From the NCBI GenBank assembly GCA_048498415.1, contig JBEHYA010000067.1, positions 1 through 10,800 of the forward strand: DNA of 10,800 nt. Direction: 5' to 3'. Made by a program: the position numbers and the translations under genes. Below are positions 1 through 7,209 of the stretch, in pieces. How positions within the stretch are numbered: the first letter of the stretch is position 1; every line of letters begins with the position of its first letter. Under the pieces are notes generated by a model. The model had not been told where the DNA came from. It saw only the letters and a list, made by a program, of their open reading frames with translations, and searched no databases. Source of the stretch: JBEHYA01 sp048498415. Its GTDB lineage: Bacteria > Pseudomonadota > Alphaproteobacteria > UBA9219 > RGZA01.

Positions 1-59
1 CCGCAGTAATGCTGGGGCCCGCATGAGGGGCTATTTACTTGCCGACCGGGTGCTGTTTA

Positions 60-1952
60 ATGAACGGCATGGCAAGCAGGTCGCCCCTCCATCTTGTCGC
101 CGCGCGCGGTCAGCCTGAATATTATTTCACGGCCAAAGACCTGCGGCGCCTCGACTACATCAAGAACAAGCTGCGCGAAAGCGATGCCGATTTCGTGCCC
201 GAGCGGGATATGGATGTTGTCAGGCGCGCCTGTGAATGGGCGGAGATGACCAGCGCGCGCCGCACACTGACCCGGCGCGATGAATTGTTTTCCGATCCGC
301 TGGTGATGGGCGAAGGCGCGGCGCGTTATCTGCGGCCCAAACTTTCCACCGTGCTGGCCGCCATTCTTTATGCCAGCGTGCGCCCGAACGGCGAGGAAGA
401 ATTCAACCCCGATTACTTACGCCAGATCAACAACGAACTGTTCACGCATGACGGCACCATCGATCAACGCTACCGCGAGGTAACGCCGACGATCAGCCGG
501 GCTTTACGCGTGCGTGATGTGGATGTGCTCTCGCCCGCCCGCCTCAAGCCGCTTTCCGACTCGTCCGATGTGCCACTGGAGGCCCTCAATGTGCACCCCG
601 AAGGCGTGGAGCGCAAGAATAACCACCTGACCTGCCTGGAAGTCATGGGCGTGGGCGGGCTGGAAGGCACGGAAGTGCGCGTGCTCGCCCTGCTGCTGCG
701 CCTCAAAGCCAATACGGTGCCGATCGAGGAACTGCAGGGCCGCAAGCGCAACAAGCTGATCCGCGAAGTGTATAACGCCATGCGCGTGCATGCGGTGCTG
801 GCCGATCTCATCGATTTTGAATCCTTCAAGCGTACGGTGGAAGAAAAAGGCTTTTCCGGCTACCGCACGCTGCCGCGCCTGCGCGCCGCGATTGAAAACG
901 AATGCCTGCGCCTTACCAATCCCCGGCGCTTCCAGCAGCTGGCGGGCTATGTGCACAAGCAGGTGGAAGATTTTGCAACGTTTCTGCACTGCCCCACGCC
1001 CGACGACACGGAAGCGGTTCTGGACGCCGGCAAAGACTTTTTATTCCGCCTGCTCAGCGGCACCGGCCTGCAGGATGGCGTGGCCATTTTCGGCCGCGAT
1101 AAAAAGCCCAAATCGCTTCATGATAAAATCCAGCGCAATATTGACGAAAACCTGGCGGATGTGGCGGCCGGCAAGCCGCAGCCGCGCAATCCCGGCATTA
1201 CGCCCGATCATTTCGCGCCTTTCGTCTCGGATGTGATTGCGTACACCATTGTTGTCGACCCGCAGGCATCCACCGCCGCCAAAACGCTGGCGCTGGACGA
1301 CGGCGAAATCTGCCGTGAAATCCGCATGGCGCTGAACGAAGCGTTCCCGGTCAAGGATGTGAAAGATTACCTGGGCCACCGCAAGAAGCAGGAAGGCTTT
1401 GAATCCCTTCAGTTTCGCCTCGAACTGGGTGCGAAGCCGCAACTCATCGAGATCAAGGTGCAGACCTGGGACATGATGAAGCGCGAAGTCAGCAGCGCGG
1501 GTTCGCACTTTGTCTATGAACATGGCCGCGGCAAATCGAAAGACCGTAATGCGAAGTCGGATGAAATCGTGAAACTGCTGGCCGATTGGCGCCGCGCGGC
1601 GCGCGAGCATCTTGTGGTGCATACCGCCAATACCGAACATGACACGCGCGACTGCATGCTGATGCCAGCAAACGCCAACGTGGCGGAAGCCGCGGTGCAG
1701 CTGCATTCGGAATTGTTGCTGGAATGCGACGATTACGCCCTGCTCACGCGCCGAACCCCGGGCGACAAGCGCGAACGGCAAAAGGTATCGCTGGACGAGA
1801 ATTTGCACAGTGGCGATGTCATAGAATTCCCCAAAACCGGTCATCGCCTTTCAAATGACGCCATCCGCCGCCGCGCCGGGTTGCTGCGGCCGGAGAGTTC
1901 GTTCCTGGAGCGCTTCCTTCGTACGGTACGGAAAAAAGGGCATACCCTTTAA
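60..1952 (+). CDS. Divergent RelA/SpoT-homologue (RSH) paralogue: dead HD domain, altered synthetase, TGS, no ZFD/ACT
   Basis: A 630-residue protein that aligns collinearly with the canonical Rsh encoded at 2722-4971. Numbering from the ATG at 60: residues 50-81 align without gaps to Rsh 50-81 (shared D50, D52, R56, A57, F77, S78, P80, L81), but catalytic H79 is D79. The HD pair is Tyr-Ala at 104-105 and the ED pair is Arg-Pro at 108-109, so hydrolase activity should be lost. In the synthetase, GRDKKPKS at 345-352 matches Rsh GREKTPHS at 267-274; K356, SD at 390-391, KDY at 435-437, SL at 449-450 and IEI at 463-465 are kept. IGFR becomes IAYT, RFKD becomes DVKD, and YQSLH becomes FESLQ. A TGS-like domain lies at about 530-592 (P536, A545, HS at 549-550, GD at 585-586, KTG at 592-594). 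The protein stops early in the helical region and lacks the ZFD/RIS and ACT domains. Start is uncertain: TTG 39, ATG 60 or ATG 69; only a weak GGG precedes ATG 60. Family membership comes from my manual alignment; activity is unknown. Confidence 0.8.
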   Translation: MNGMASRSPLHLVAARGQPEYYFTAKDLRRLDYIKNKLRESDADFVPERDMDVVRRACEWAEMTSARRTLTRRDELFSDPLVMGEGAARYLRPKLSTVLAAILYASVRPNGEEEFNPDYLRQINNELFTHDGTIDQRYREVTPTISRALRVRDVDVLSPARLKPLSDSSDVPLEALNVHPEGVERKNNHLTCLEVMGVGGLEGTEVRVLALLLRLKANTVPIEELQGRKRNKLIREVYNAMRVHAVLADLIDFESFKRTVEEKGFSGYRTLPRLRAAIENECLRLTNPRRFQQLAGYVHKQVEDFATFLHCPTPDDTEAVLDAGKDFLFRLLSGTGLQDGVAIFGRDKKPKSLHDKIQRNIDENLADVAAGKPQPRNPGITPDHFAPFVSDVIAYTIVVDPQASTAAKTLALDDGEICREIRMALNEAFPVKDVKDYLGHRKKQEGFESLQFRLELGAKPQLIEIKVQTWDMMKREVSSAGSHFVYEHGRGKSKDRNAKSDEIVKLLADWRRAAREHLVVHTANTEHDTRDCMLMPANANVAEAAVQLHSELLLECDDYALLTRRTPGDKRERQKVSLDENLHSGDVIEFPKTGHRLSNDAIRRRAGLLRPESSFLERFLRTVRKKGHTL

Positions 1953-1964
1953 ATTCCGCTTGGT

Positions 1965-1970
1965 TATACT
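1965..1970 (+). promoter_or_regulatory. Possible -10 element for the MarC-family gene, suggesting a leaderless start
   Basis: TATACT ends six bases before the ATG at 1977, in the short gap after the RSH paralogue. If used as a -10 hexamer, transcription would begin at or next to the ATG, giving a leaderless mRNA; consistent with that, no Shine-Dalgarno sequence precedes the ATG. No convincing -35 is visible. The alternative is readthrough from the upstream gene, whose stop is only 24 bases away. Confidence 0.3.
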
Positions 1971-1976
1971 GGCGCC

Positions 1977-2606
1977 ATGGAATACTTCCTCTCCGCGTTC
2001 GTCACCCTTCTTGTCCTTATCGATCCGCTTGGCACGGCCGCCGTCTATGCCGCGCTCACCGCGCAGCGTTCTGAAGATGAAGCCCGGAGCATCGCCAAGA
2101 AAGCCAGCCTGGTGGCGCTGGGCGTGCTGCTGTTCTTCGCGTGCTTCGGCGCGGTGCTGATCCATCTGATGGGCATTTCGCTGGAAGCTTTCCGCATTGC
2201 GGGCGGCCTGCTGCTTTTTACCATCGCGTTTCGCATGCTGATGGGCCATAACGACCATCATACCATTGTGCAGGAAAAATCGGTATATAGCCCGGCGGCG
2301 ACGAATGCCGGCGGGGATGTGGCGGTATTTCCGCTGGCCATCCCGCTGCTTTCGGGCCCCGGCTGCATGACCGCGATGATTCTGCTTTCCAACCAGACCC
2401 CGGGCTGGAGCGACCGCATCGCCGCCATCATCGCCATGCTGTGCGTGGTGGCGATTTCGTATTTCTGCATGCGGGGCGTGGCCAAAATCACCGCCACCTT
2501 CGGGCCGGGCGGCATTCAGATCATCGCGCGCCTTATGGGCATTCTGCTGGCGGCGCTGGCCGTGCAGTTCATTGCGGATGGCATCAAGCTGTTCATCCAC
2601 CCATAA
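1977..2606 (+). CDS. MarC-family (UPF0056) integral membrane protein
   Basis: A 209-residue hydrophobic protein of the usual MarC-family length. About six membrane segments are visible at roughly 5-27, 43-64, 70-88, 114-138, 148-166 and 181-205. Family hallmarks are the N-terminal LIDPLGT (residues 14-20) and FPLAIPLLSGPG (118-129), the conserved helix breaker of this family. It sits in the inner membrane. The family was named for the E. coli mar locus, but a role in multidrug resistance has not held up and no substrate is established, so transport function is only presumed. It lies 24 bases after the RSH paralogue on the same strand, so the two may be co-transcribed, although a -10-like TATACT sits right before the start. 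No ribosome-binding site is evident; the ATG at 1977 fits the family N-terminus. Confidence 0.93.
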   Translation: MEYFLSAFVTLLVLIDPLGTAAVYAALTAQRSEDEARSIAKKASLVALGVLLFFACFGAVLIHLMGISLEAFRIAGGLLLFTIAFRMLMGHNDHHTIVQEKSVYSPAATNAGGDVAVFPLAIPLLSGPGCMTAMILLSNQTPGWSDRIAAIIAMLCVVAISYFCMRGVAKITATFGPGGIQIIARLMGILLAALAVQFIADGIKLFIHP

Positions 2607-2610
2607 AACG

Positions 2611-2668
2611 GCCAAAAACCCAGCGATTTCAGGGTTTTGAGCATAGCCAAAAATTAAGCCTTTTTGGC
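2611..2668 (+). terminator. Two AT-rich inverted repeats after the MarC-family gene; possible terminator
   Basis: Two short stems lie between the MarC-family stop and rsh. The first pairs AAAACCC (2615-2621) with GGGTTTT (2632-2638) across a 10-base loop. The second pairs GCCAAAAA (2646-2653) with TTTTTGGC (2661-2668) across a 7-base loop. GCCAAAAA also occurs at 2611-2618, so alternative pairings are possible. There is no separate T-run after either stem; the T-tract is inside the second stem, so terminator activity is uncertain. Confidence 0.35.
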
Positions 2669-2680
2669 CTAATCTCGCCC

Positions 2681-2686
2681 TACAAT
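2681..2686 (+). promoter_or_regulatory. Possible -10 element for rsh
   Basis: TACAAT lies in an AT-rich stretch 35 bases before the rsh ATG and is followed by ATAG. It would give a 5' leader of about 29 bases. TTGGCC at 2664-2669 is too close (11-base spacer) to be its -35, and nothing better is visible, so the call is weak. Confidence 0.25.
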
Positions 2687-2721
2687 ATAGGAAACGCCGT
2701 TATTCACGCTACCTTATAGCC

Positions 2722-4971
2722 ATGAACCACGAAACGCCGCCCACGGATGCCAAGGCGACTGCGAAGGCCGAAATCGGCCCGCAGCTGGAGGCGGTGACGC
2801 GCCCGAAAAAACGCATGATCCGCCAGTACGAGTTGGTGGATAAAGTTCGCAGCTACGACCCCAAGGTGGACGAAGATTTATTGAACCGCGCCTATGTCTA
2901 TTCCATGAAGGCGCATGGCAACCAGATGCGCGCCTCGGGCGATCCGTATTTCTCGCACCCTTTGGAAGTGGCCAGCATTCTCACCGAAATGAAGCTGGAT
3001 AGCGCATCCATCGCCACCGCGCTTTTGCACGATACGATTGAAGATACCGGCGCCACCAAAGACGATTTGAAATCGCTGTTCGGCGAGGAAGTCGCGACGC
3101 TGGTGGAAGGCGTCACGAAACTTTCGCGCCTCGAATTCCAGAGCGATAAGGCGCATCAGGCGGAAAATTTCCGGAAATTGATTGTCGCCATGGCGGAGGA
3201 TATCCGCGTGCTTTTGGTCAAGCTGGCCGACCGGCTGCATAACATGCGCACGATGCACTTCGTGAAAAAGCCGGAAAAGCGCCGCCAGAAAAGCGCGGAA
3301 ACGCTGGAGATTTACGCGCCTTTAGCCCAGCGCATGGGCATCAAGCAGATGCAGGAAGAGCTGGAAGATTTAGCCTTCGGCGAGCTGTACCCGGAAGCGC
3401 GCGAGAGCATCATGACGCGCCTGAAATTTTTGCGCGCGGAAGGCAGCGATGTGGTCTCGCACATCATCGCCGAGTTGCAAAGCGTGCTGGATCAGGCGGG
3501 CGTCAAAGCCAAGGTGGTGGGCCGCGAAAAAACGCCGCATTCCATCTGGCGCAAAATGCAGCGCAAGAACATCGCATTCGAGCAACTCTCCGATATCATC
3601 GGTTTCCGCGTGATCGTGGAAAATACCGAACAGTGCTATCAGGCGCTGGGCGTTTTGCACAGCCATTACCAGGTGGTGCCGGGGCGCTTTAAGGATTACA
3701 TCAGCACGCCCAAGCTCAACGATTACCAAAGTTTGCACACCGGCATCATCGGGCCGATGAAGCAGCGCATCGAAATCCAGATTAGAACCGCGCATATGGA
3801 CGAGATCGCCGAACTCGGCATCGCCGCGCACTGGGCCTATAAAACCGGCGAAGAAAAGCTGGATGGCCGGCAATATAGGTGGCTCCGCGAACTCCTCGAT
3901 ATCGTGGAATCCGCGCAGAAACCGGAAGAATTCCTTGATTATACGCGTCTTGAGCTGTTTCAGGATCAGGTGTTCTGCTTCACGCCCAAGGGCGATCTGA
4001 TTGCGCTGCCGCGCGGTTCCACGCCCGTCGACTTTGCCTATGCCGTACACAGCAAGGTGGGCGATAAATGCGTGGGCGCCAAGGTGAACGGCCGCATGGT
4101 GCCGCTGCGCGTGCAGCTCCGCAACGGTGATCAGGTGGAAGTCATTACCTCCAAGACCGGTTCGCCGAGCCCCGCGTGGGAACGCTTTGTGGTCAGCGCC
4201 AAGGCACGCTCGCACATCCGCCGCTTCATCCGCACCCAGCAGAAAAGCGAATATGTGGCGCTCGGCAAGCCGATCATGCAGAAACTGTTCGCGGAAGAAG
4301 GCGTGGTCTTTAACGAAAAAGACCTTGAGAACGTGCTCGCCAAATTCCAGGCGGAAGACGTGGAAGATTTATACGCGCATATCGGCGCCAACCTGCATTC
4401 CGCGCGCGATATTCTAAGGGCCCTCTATCCGCAGCATGTCTGGAAATCGGAAGCGCTCGGCAAGGCGACTGTTCAGGCCAAAAAGAGCGCGCCGATGCCC
4501 GCCGCCAAAGGCCAGAAGCCGCTTACCTTACGCGGACTTATTCCCGGCATGGCCGTGCATTACGCGCGCTGCTGCCACCCGCTGCCGGGCGACCGCATTG
4601 TGGGGATTGTCACCACCGGCAAGGGGGTCACGGTACATACCGCCGATTGCGACACGCTGGACAGTTTTGCCAGCCAGCCCGAACGTTGGCTGGATGTGGC
4701 GTGGGAAGACAACACGCAGCACGGCGAAAAAACCGTGGGCCGCCTGAATGTGGTGATCTCGAACATGCCGTCGGCGCTGGCCAACCTCACGGGGGCCATC
4801 AGCCGTTCCAACGGCAATATCATCAATTTAAAAATCACCAACCGCTCGGTCGATTTCTTCGATGTGCTGGTGGATGTGGAAGTGAACAACGTCGAACACT
4901 TGAACACCATCATGGCCAGCCTGCGCGCCACGCCGTTGATGATCAGCGTGGAACGCGCCAAGAACCGCTAA
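2722..4971 (+). CDS. rsh: Bifunctional (p)ppGpp synthetase/hydrolase, Rsh (RelA/SpoT family)
   Basis: A cytosolic enzyme of the stringent response: it transfers pyrophosphate from ATP to GDP/GTP to make (p)ppGpp and hydrolyses it again. At 749 residues it is a full-length long RSH. HD hydrolase: R70, H79, H103-D104, E107-D108, D170 and N174 are all present. Synthetase: R268, K270, K278, D291, RFKD at 322-325, YQSLH at 335-339 and E351. The RFKD motif is the RXKD type of bifunctional enzymes, not the EXDD type of synthetase-only RelA. TGS lies at about 413-475, the helical domain to about 590, the ZFD/RIS with ARCCHPLPGD at 615-624, and ACT at about 671-745. Both activities should be intact. 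The first ~30 residues are a Lys/Pro-rich extension. No strong ribosome-binding site precedes the ATG. In many alphaproteobacteria rsh follows rpoZ; that neighbour is absent here. Confidence 0.98.
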   Translation: MNHETPPTDAKATAKAEIGPQLEAVTRPKKRMIRQYELVDKVRSYDPKVDEDLLNRAYVYSMKAHGNQMRASGDPYFSHPLEVASILTEMKLDSASIATALLHDTIEDTGATKDDLKSLFGEEVATLVEGVTKLSRLEFQSDKAHQAENFRKLIVAMAEDIRVLLVKLADRLHNMRTMHFVKKPEKRRQKSAETLEIYAPLAQRMGIKQMQEELEDLAFGELYPEARESIMTRLKFLRAEGSDVVSHIIAELQSVLDQAGVKAKVVGREKTPHSIWRKMQRKNIAFEQLSDIIGFRVIVENTEQCYQALGVLHSHYQVVPGRFKDYISTPKLNDYQSLHTGIIGPMKQRIEIQIRTAHMDEIAELGIAAHWAYKTGEEKLDGRQYRWLRELLDIVESAQKPEEFLDYTRLELFQDQVFCFTPKGDLIALPRGSTPVDFAYAVHSKVGDKCVGAKVNGRMVPLRVQLRNGDQVEVITSKTGSPSPAWERFVVSAKARSHIRRFIRTQQKSEYVALGKPIMQKLFAEEGVVFNEKDLENVLAKFQAEDVEDLYAHIGANLHSARDILRALYPQHVWKSEALGKATVQAKKSAPMPAAKGQKPLTLRGLIPGMAVHYARCCHPLPGDRIVGIVTTGKGVTVHTADCDTLDSFASQPERWLDVAWEDNTQHGEKTVGRLNVVISNMPSALANLTGAISRSNGNIINLKITNRSVDFFDVLVDVEVNNVEHLNTIMASLRATPLMISVERAKNR

Positions 4972-6015
4972 TTACATCGACGGATCTGAAAGCGAAAATT
5001 TACCGAGGCGGTCGATGACAATGCGCGCGCGGCTGTGGCGGAAGGGGCCTTTATCAATCCGGGCTTCCAGAATAAAGCCGGTCTGTTCCTTCAGGAAGGG
5101 CCGTTGTGGCGCGTTTTTCCACGACAGCGGCGCACCCGTCAGGCGTTCGGCAATTTCTGCGCCCAGCATGGCAGGGGTATGGCGGGCCACATTCAGGCGG
5201 CTGCGCGTTTCATAGAATGTGCGCATATGGCCGTCATCGGCAAGGTTGGCGGCCAGTCGGCGCTGGCGGAAGAACGTATCTTCAATGATGTTCACGCGCG
5301 CGCCGGTTTCGGTGGCGGCGGCGATCCAGTTTTCCACGATGGGTTGCTGGGCAATCGGGCTGCGCACTTCCATCAGGGTATCAAACAAGCGGCCAAAATT
5401 TTTGATATGCACATGGCGGCGGTAGCTTTCCGCGCCGAACACGCCAAGCCCGTCGCCAATCGCCGCGCCCGCCAGCATGCCCCAGAAGCCCTGTTCGTTG
5501 GTAAGAATGGCGCCTGCCGCGCCAAAAACAAAACCAAAAAGCGGTTTGCCTAGACTGACTGCATGGCCACCGTATTTAAACATGCGCATGGTGGCGGCGG
5601 CATCCCCCAGCCCGTACTGCATGCCCATCAGCGCTGCCATGGTAACAACGGCATCGCGGTTGGGCGTGGGGTCTTCGGAGGAAACCAGACCATCCGCGCT
5701 GGTGCGCGTGCCACTGACTTTGATGGTAATGCCGTATTTGGCATCGGTGAAATCATCCGCCTGCCAGCCGGTGCCGGCCAGCAGATGATCCACGAAGTCT
5801 TTACCCATGGGGCTCAGCCCCTCCATGGTCACGCCTTTGCCGTTGAAATAGAACAGCTCCTGCGCCAGCGTGGCGGCGAGTGAATTGGCATTGATATAGC
5901 GGCCCTTAATGCGCGCGGCATCGTGCCAGTCGGCGGCCCGGTAAATGGTGGGCGGCATGGGTTGGCTGGCTGGCGCGGCATGCTTTGGCCGGAATGTTGG
6001 TCGCCTGAATTTCAC
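4972..6015 (-). CDS. Hypothetical protein with glycine-rich hydrophobic central hairpin
   Basis: I do not recognise this 347-residue protein. The N-terminus is basic and proline-rich without a signal peptide. Residues 40-150 look soluble. Two hydrophobic glycine-rich stretches at about 155-171 and 176-194, separated by a short polar turn (NEQ), could form a membrane hairpin or a glycine-zipper core. The C-terminal 150 residues are charged and probably soluble, rich in Arg and Glu. The start is GTG at 6015, with AAGGG on the minus strand (complement of 6027-6031) 11 bases upstream; an in-frame ATG at 5958 without a visible ribosome-binding site is the alternative. It is convergent with rsh and abuts it stop to stop, and is divergent from asd. 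Base composition resembles the neighbours, and the opposite-strand frames look like shadows. Function unknown. Confidence 0.85.
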   Translation of the reverse strand: MKFRRPTFRPKHAAPASQPMPPTIYRAADWHDAARIKGRYINANSLAATLAQELFYFNGKGVTMEGLSPMGKDFVDHLLAGTGWQADDFTDAKYGITIKVSGTRTSADGLVSSEDPTPNRDAVVTMAALMGMQYGLGDAAATMRMFKYGGHAVSLGKPLFGFVFGAAGAILTNEQGFWGMLAGAAIGDGLGVFGAESYRRHVHIKNFGRLFDTLMEVRSPIAQQPIVENWIAAATETGARVNIIEDTFFRQRRLAANLADDGHMRTFYETRSRLNVARHTPAMLGAEIAERLTGAPLSWKNAPQRPFLKEQTGFILEARIDKGPFRHSRARIVIDRLGKFSLSDPSM

Positions 6016-6132
6016 GTTTAATAAGACCCTTAAAAATGAAGCCCCGAAAATTAGCTCTATGAAATTTGAAATAGCTTTGCGAGTATAGAAGGCAGAAAAG
6101 CCGTCAGCAAAACTTTCAAAACGAGATTATTA
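6016..6132. promoter_or_regulatory. AT-rich divergent promoter region between the hypothetical gene and asd
   Basis: This 117-base gap is clearly more AT-rich than its surroundings and must hold the starts for two divergent genes. On the plus strand TATAGA at 6084-6089 is a possible asd -10, giving a leader of about 37 bases; TTGAAA at 6066-6071 is too near (12-base spacer) to be a normal -35. On the minus strand only the AAGGG ribosome-binding site of the hypothetical gene (6027-6031) is clear. No riboswitch-like fold or operator palindrome was seen. Confidence 0.4.
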
Positions 6133-7152
6133 ATGACCAAAAAATCCTTTAAAGTCGCGGTTGTAGGGGCCACGGGCGCCGTGGGCCACGAAATGCTTTC
6201 TATTTTAGCCGAGCGGGAATTCCCCGTCTCCGAAGTCGTGGCCCTGGCCTCGAAGCAAAGCGCGGGCTCGAAGGTATCATTCGGCGAAGAGGATTTAACG
6301 GTTCAGGATTTAGCCGGTTATGATTTCACCGGCACGGATATCTGTTTATCGAGCGCCGGCGCCGCGATCTCGGCGGAATTCGCGCCGCGCGCGGGCAAGC
6401 AGGGCTGCGTGGTCATTGATAACACCAGCCACTTCCGCACCGACCCGGATGTGCCGCTCATTGTGCCGGAAGTAAACCCGCAGGCCTTAGGTGGTTATAA
6501 AAAGAAAAACATCATCGCCAACCCGAACTGCTCGACCATTCAGATGCTGGTGGCCTTAAAGCCGCTGCACGATGCCGCCACCATCAAGCGCATTGTGGTT
6601 GCCACGTATCAATCCGTTTCCGGCGCGGGCAAGGAAGCGATGGATGAACTGTTCAACCAGACGCGCGCCGTCTATGTGAATGAAGCGATCAAGAACGAGA
6701 TTTTCACCAAGCAGATCGCCTTCAACGTCATTCCGCACATTGATGTGTTCATGGAAGACGGCATGACCAAGGAAGAATGGAAGATGATGGCGGAGACCAA
6801 GAAGATTCTGGATCCCAAGATCAAGGTCACGGCAACCTGCGTGCGTGTGCCCGTCTTTATTGCCCATTCCGAAGCCGTGAACGTGGAATTTGAAAAGCCC
6901 ATTTCGGCCGCCGAAGCCCGCGCGATTTTGAAGAAAGCGCCGGGGGTGAGCGTGGTCGATCACCGCGCCGATGAAGGCTATGTGACCCCGGTGGAAGCCG
7001 CGGGCGATGATCTGACGTTCGTTTCCCGCATCCGTGAAGACCAGACCATCGATAACGGCCTGAATTTGTGGATCGTGAGCGATAATTTGCGCAAAGGCGC
7101 GGCGCTGAATGCCGTGCAGATCGCGGAACTGCTGGCCAGGGATCATTTGTAA
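6133..7152 (+). CDS. asd: Aspartate-semialdehyde dehydrogenase
   Basis: Catalyses NADPH-dependent reduction of aspartyl phosphate to aspartate semialdehyde, the branch point to lysine/diaminopimelate, threonine, methionine and isoleucine; it is therefore also needed for peptidoglycan. At 339 residues it has the usual family length. The NADP-binding Rossmann start VAVVGATGAVG is at 8-18. The active-site cysteine is C133 in NPNCSTIQM. Q160 precedes SGAG. The substrate arginine R238 and catalytic histidine H245 lie in RVPVFIAHSEAVN. No motif is missing. The ATG at 6133 puts the Rossmann strand at the usual distance; there is no strong Shine-Dalgarno sequence. It appears to be monocistronic, with hairpins after it. 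The last codons and stop are partly duplicated just downstream. Confidence 0.98.
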   Translation: MTKKSFKVAVVGATGAVGHEMLSILAEREFPVSEVVALASKQSAGSKVSFGEEDLTVQDLAGYDFTGTDICLSSAGAAISAEFAPRAGKQGCVVIDNTSHFRTDPDVPLIVPEVNPQALGGYKKKNIIANPNCSTIQMLVALKPLHDAATIKRIVVATYQSVSGAGKEAMDELFNQTRAVYVNEAIKNEIFTKQIAFNVIPHIDVFMEDGMTKEEWKMMAETKKILDPKIKVTATCVRVPVFIAHSEAVNVEFEKPISAAEARAILKKAPGVSVVDHRADEGYVTPVEAAGDDLTFVSRIREDQTIDNGLNLWIVSDNLRKGAALNAVQIAELLARDHL

Positions 7153-7169
7153 TAGCAGATCATTTGTAA
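7141..7169 (+). repeat. Short tandem duplication across the asd stop codon
   Basis: GATCATTTGTAA occurs at 7141-7152, where it encodes the last asd residues and the stop, and again at 7158-7169, separated by five bases (tagca). The second copy is non-coding. It looks like a replication-slippage duplication; two further stop triplets result but have no evident role. Confidence 0.7.
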
Positions 7170-7209
7170 GCGGGTGCCGGTTTCCCTCCATCCCGGCCGC
7201 AGGGCGGGG

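Noticed and set aside
1..59. GC-rich palindromic-looking bases at the left edge (around 9-31) compared with the REP-like unit after xseA
   Set aside because: Both contain GGGGCCC, but flanks and stem do not match, and no proper hairpin of the same design forms. I see no supported feature in these bases beyond a weak GGG before the ATG at 60.
1041..2615. Long minus-strand open frames opposite the RSH paralogue and the MarC-family gene (1041-1844, 1851-2615)
   Set aside because: They are antisense shadows with His/Arg/Gln-rich low-complexity translations, while the plus-strand frames show real homology.
3370..4215. A 281-codon minus-strand open frame inside rsh
   Set aside because: It lies wholly opposite the conserved synthetase/TGS region of rsh and has shadow-type composition.
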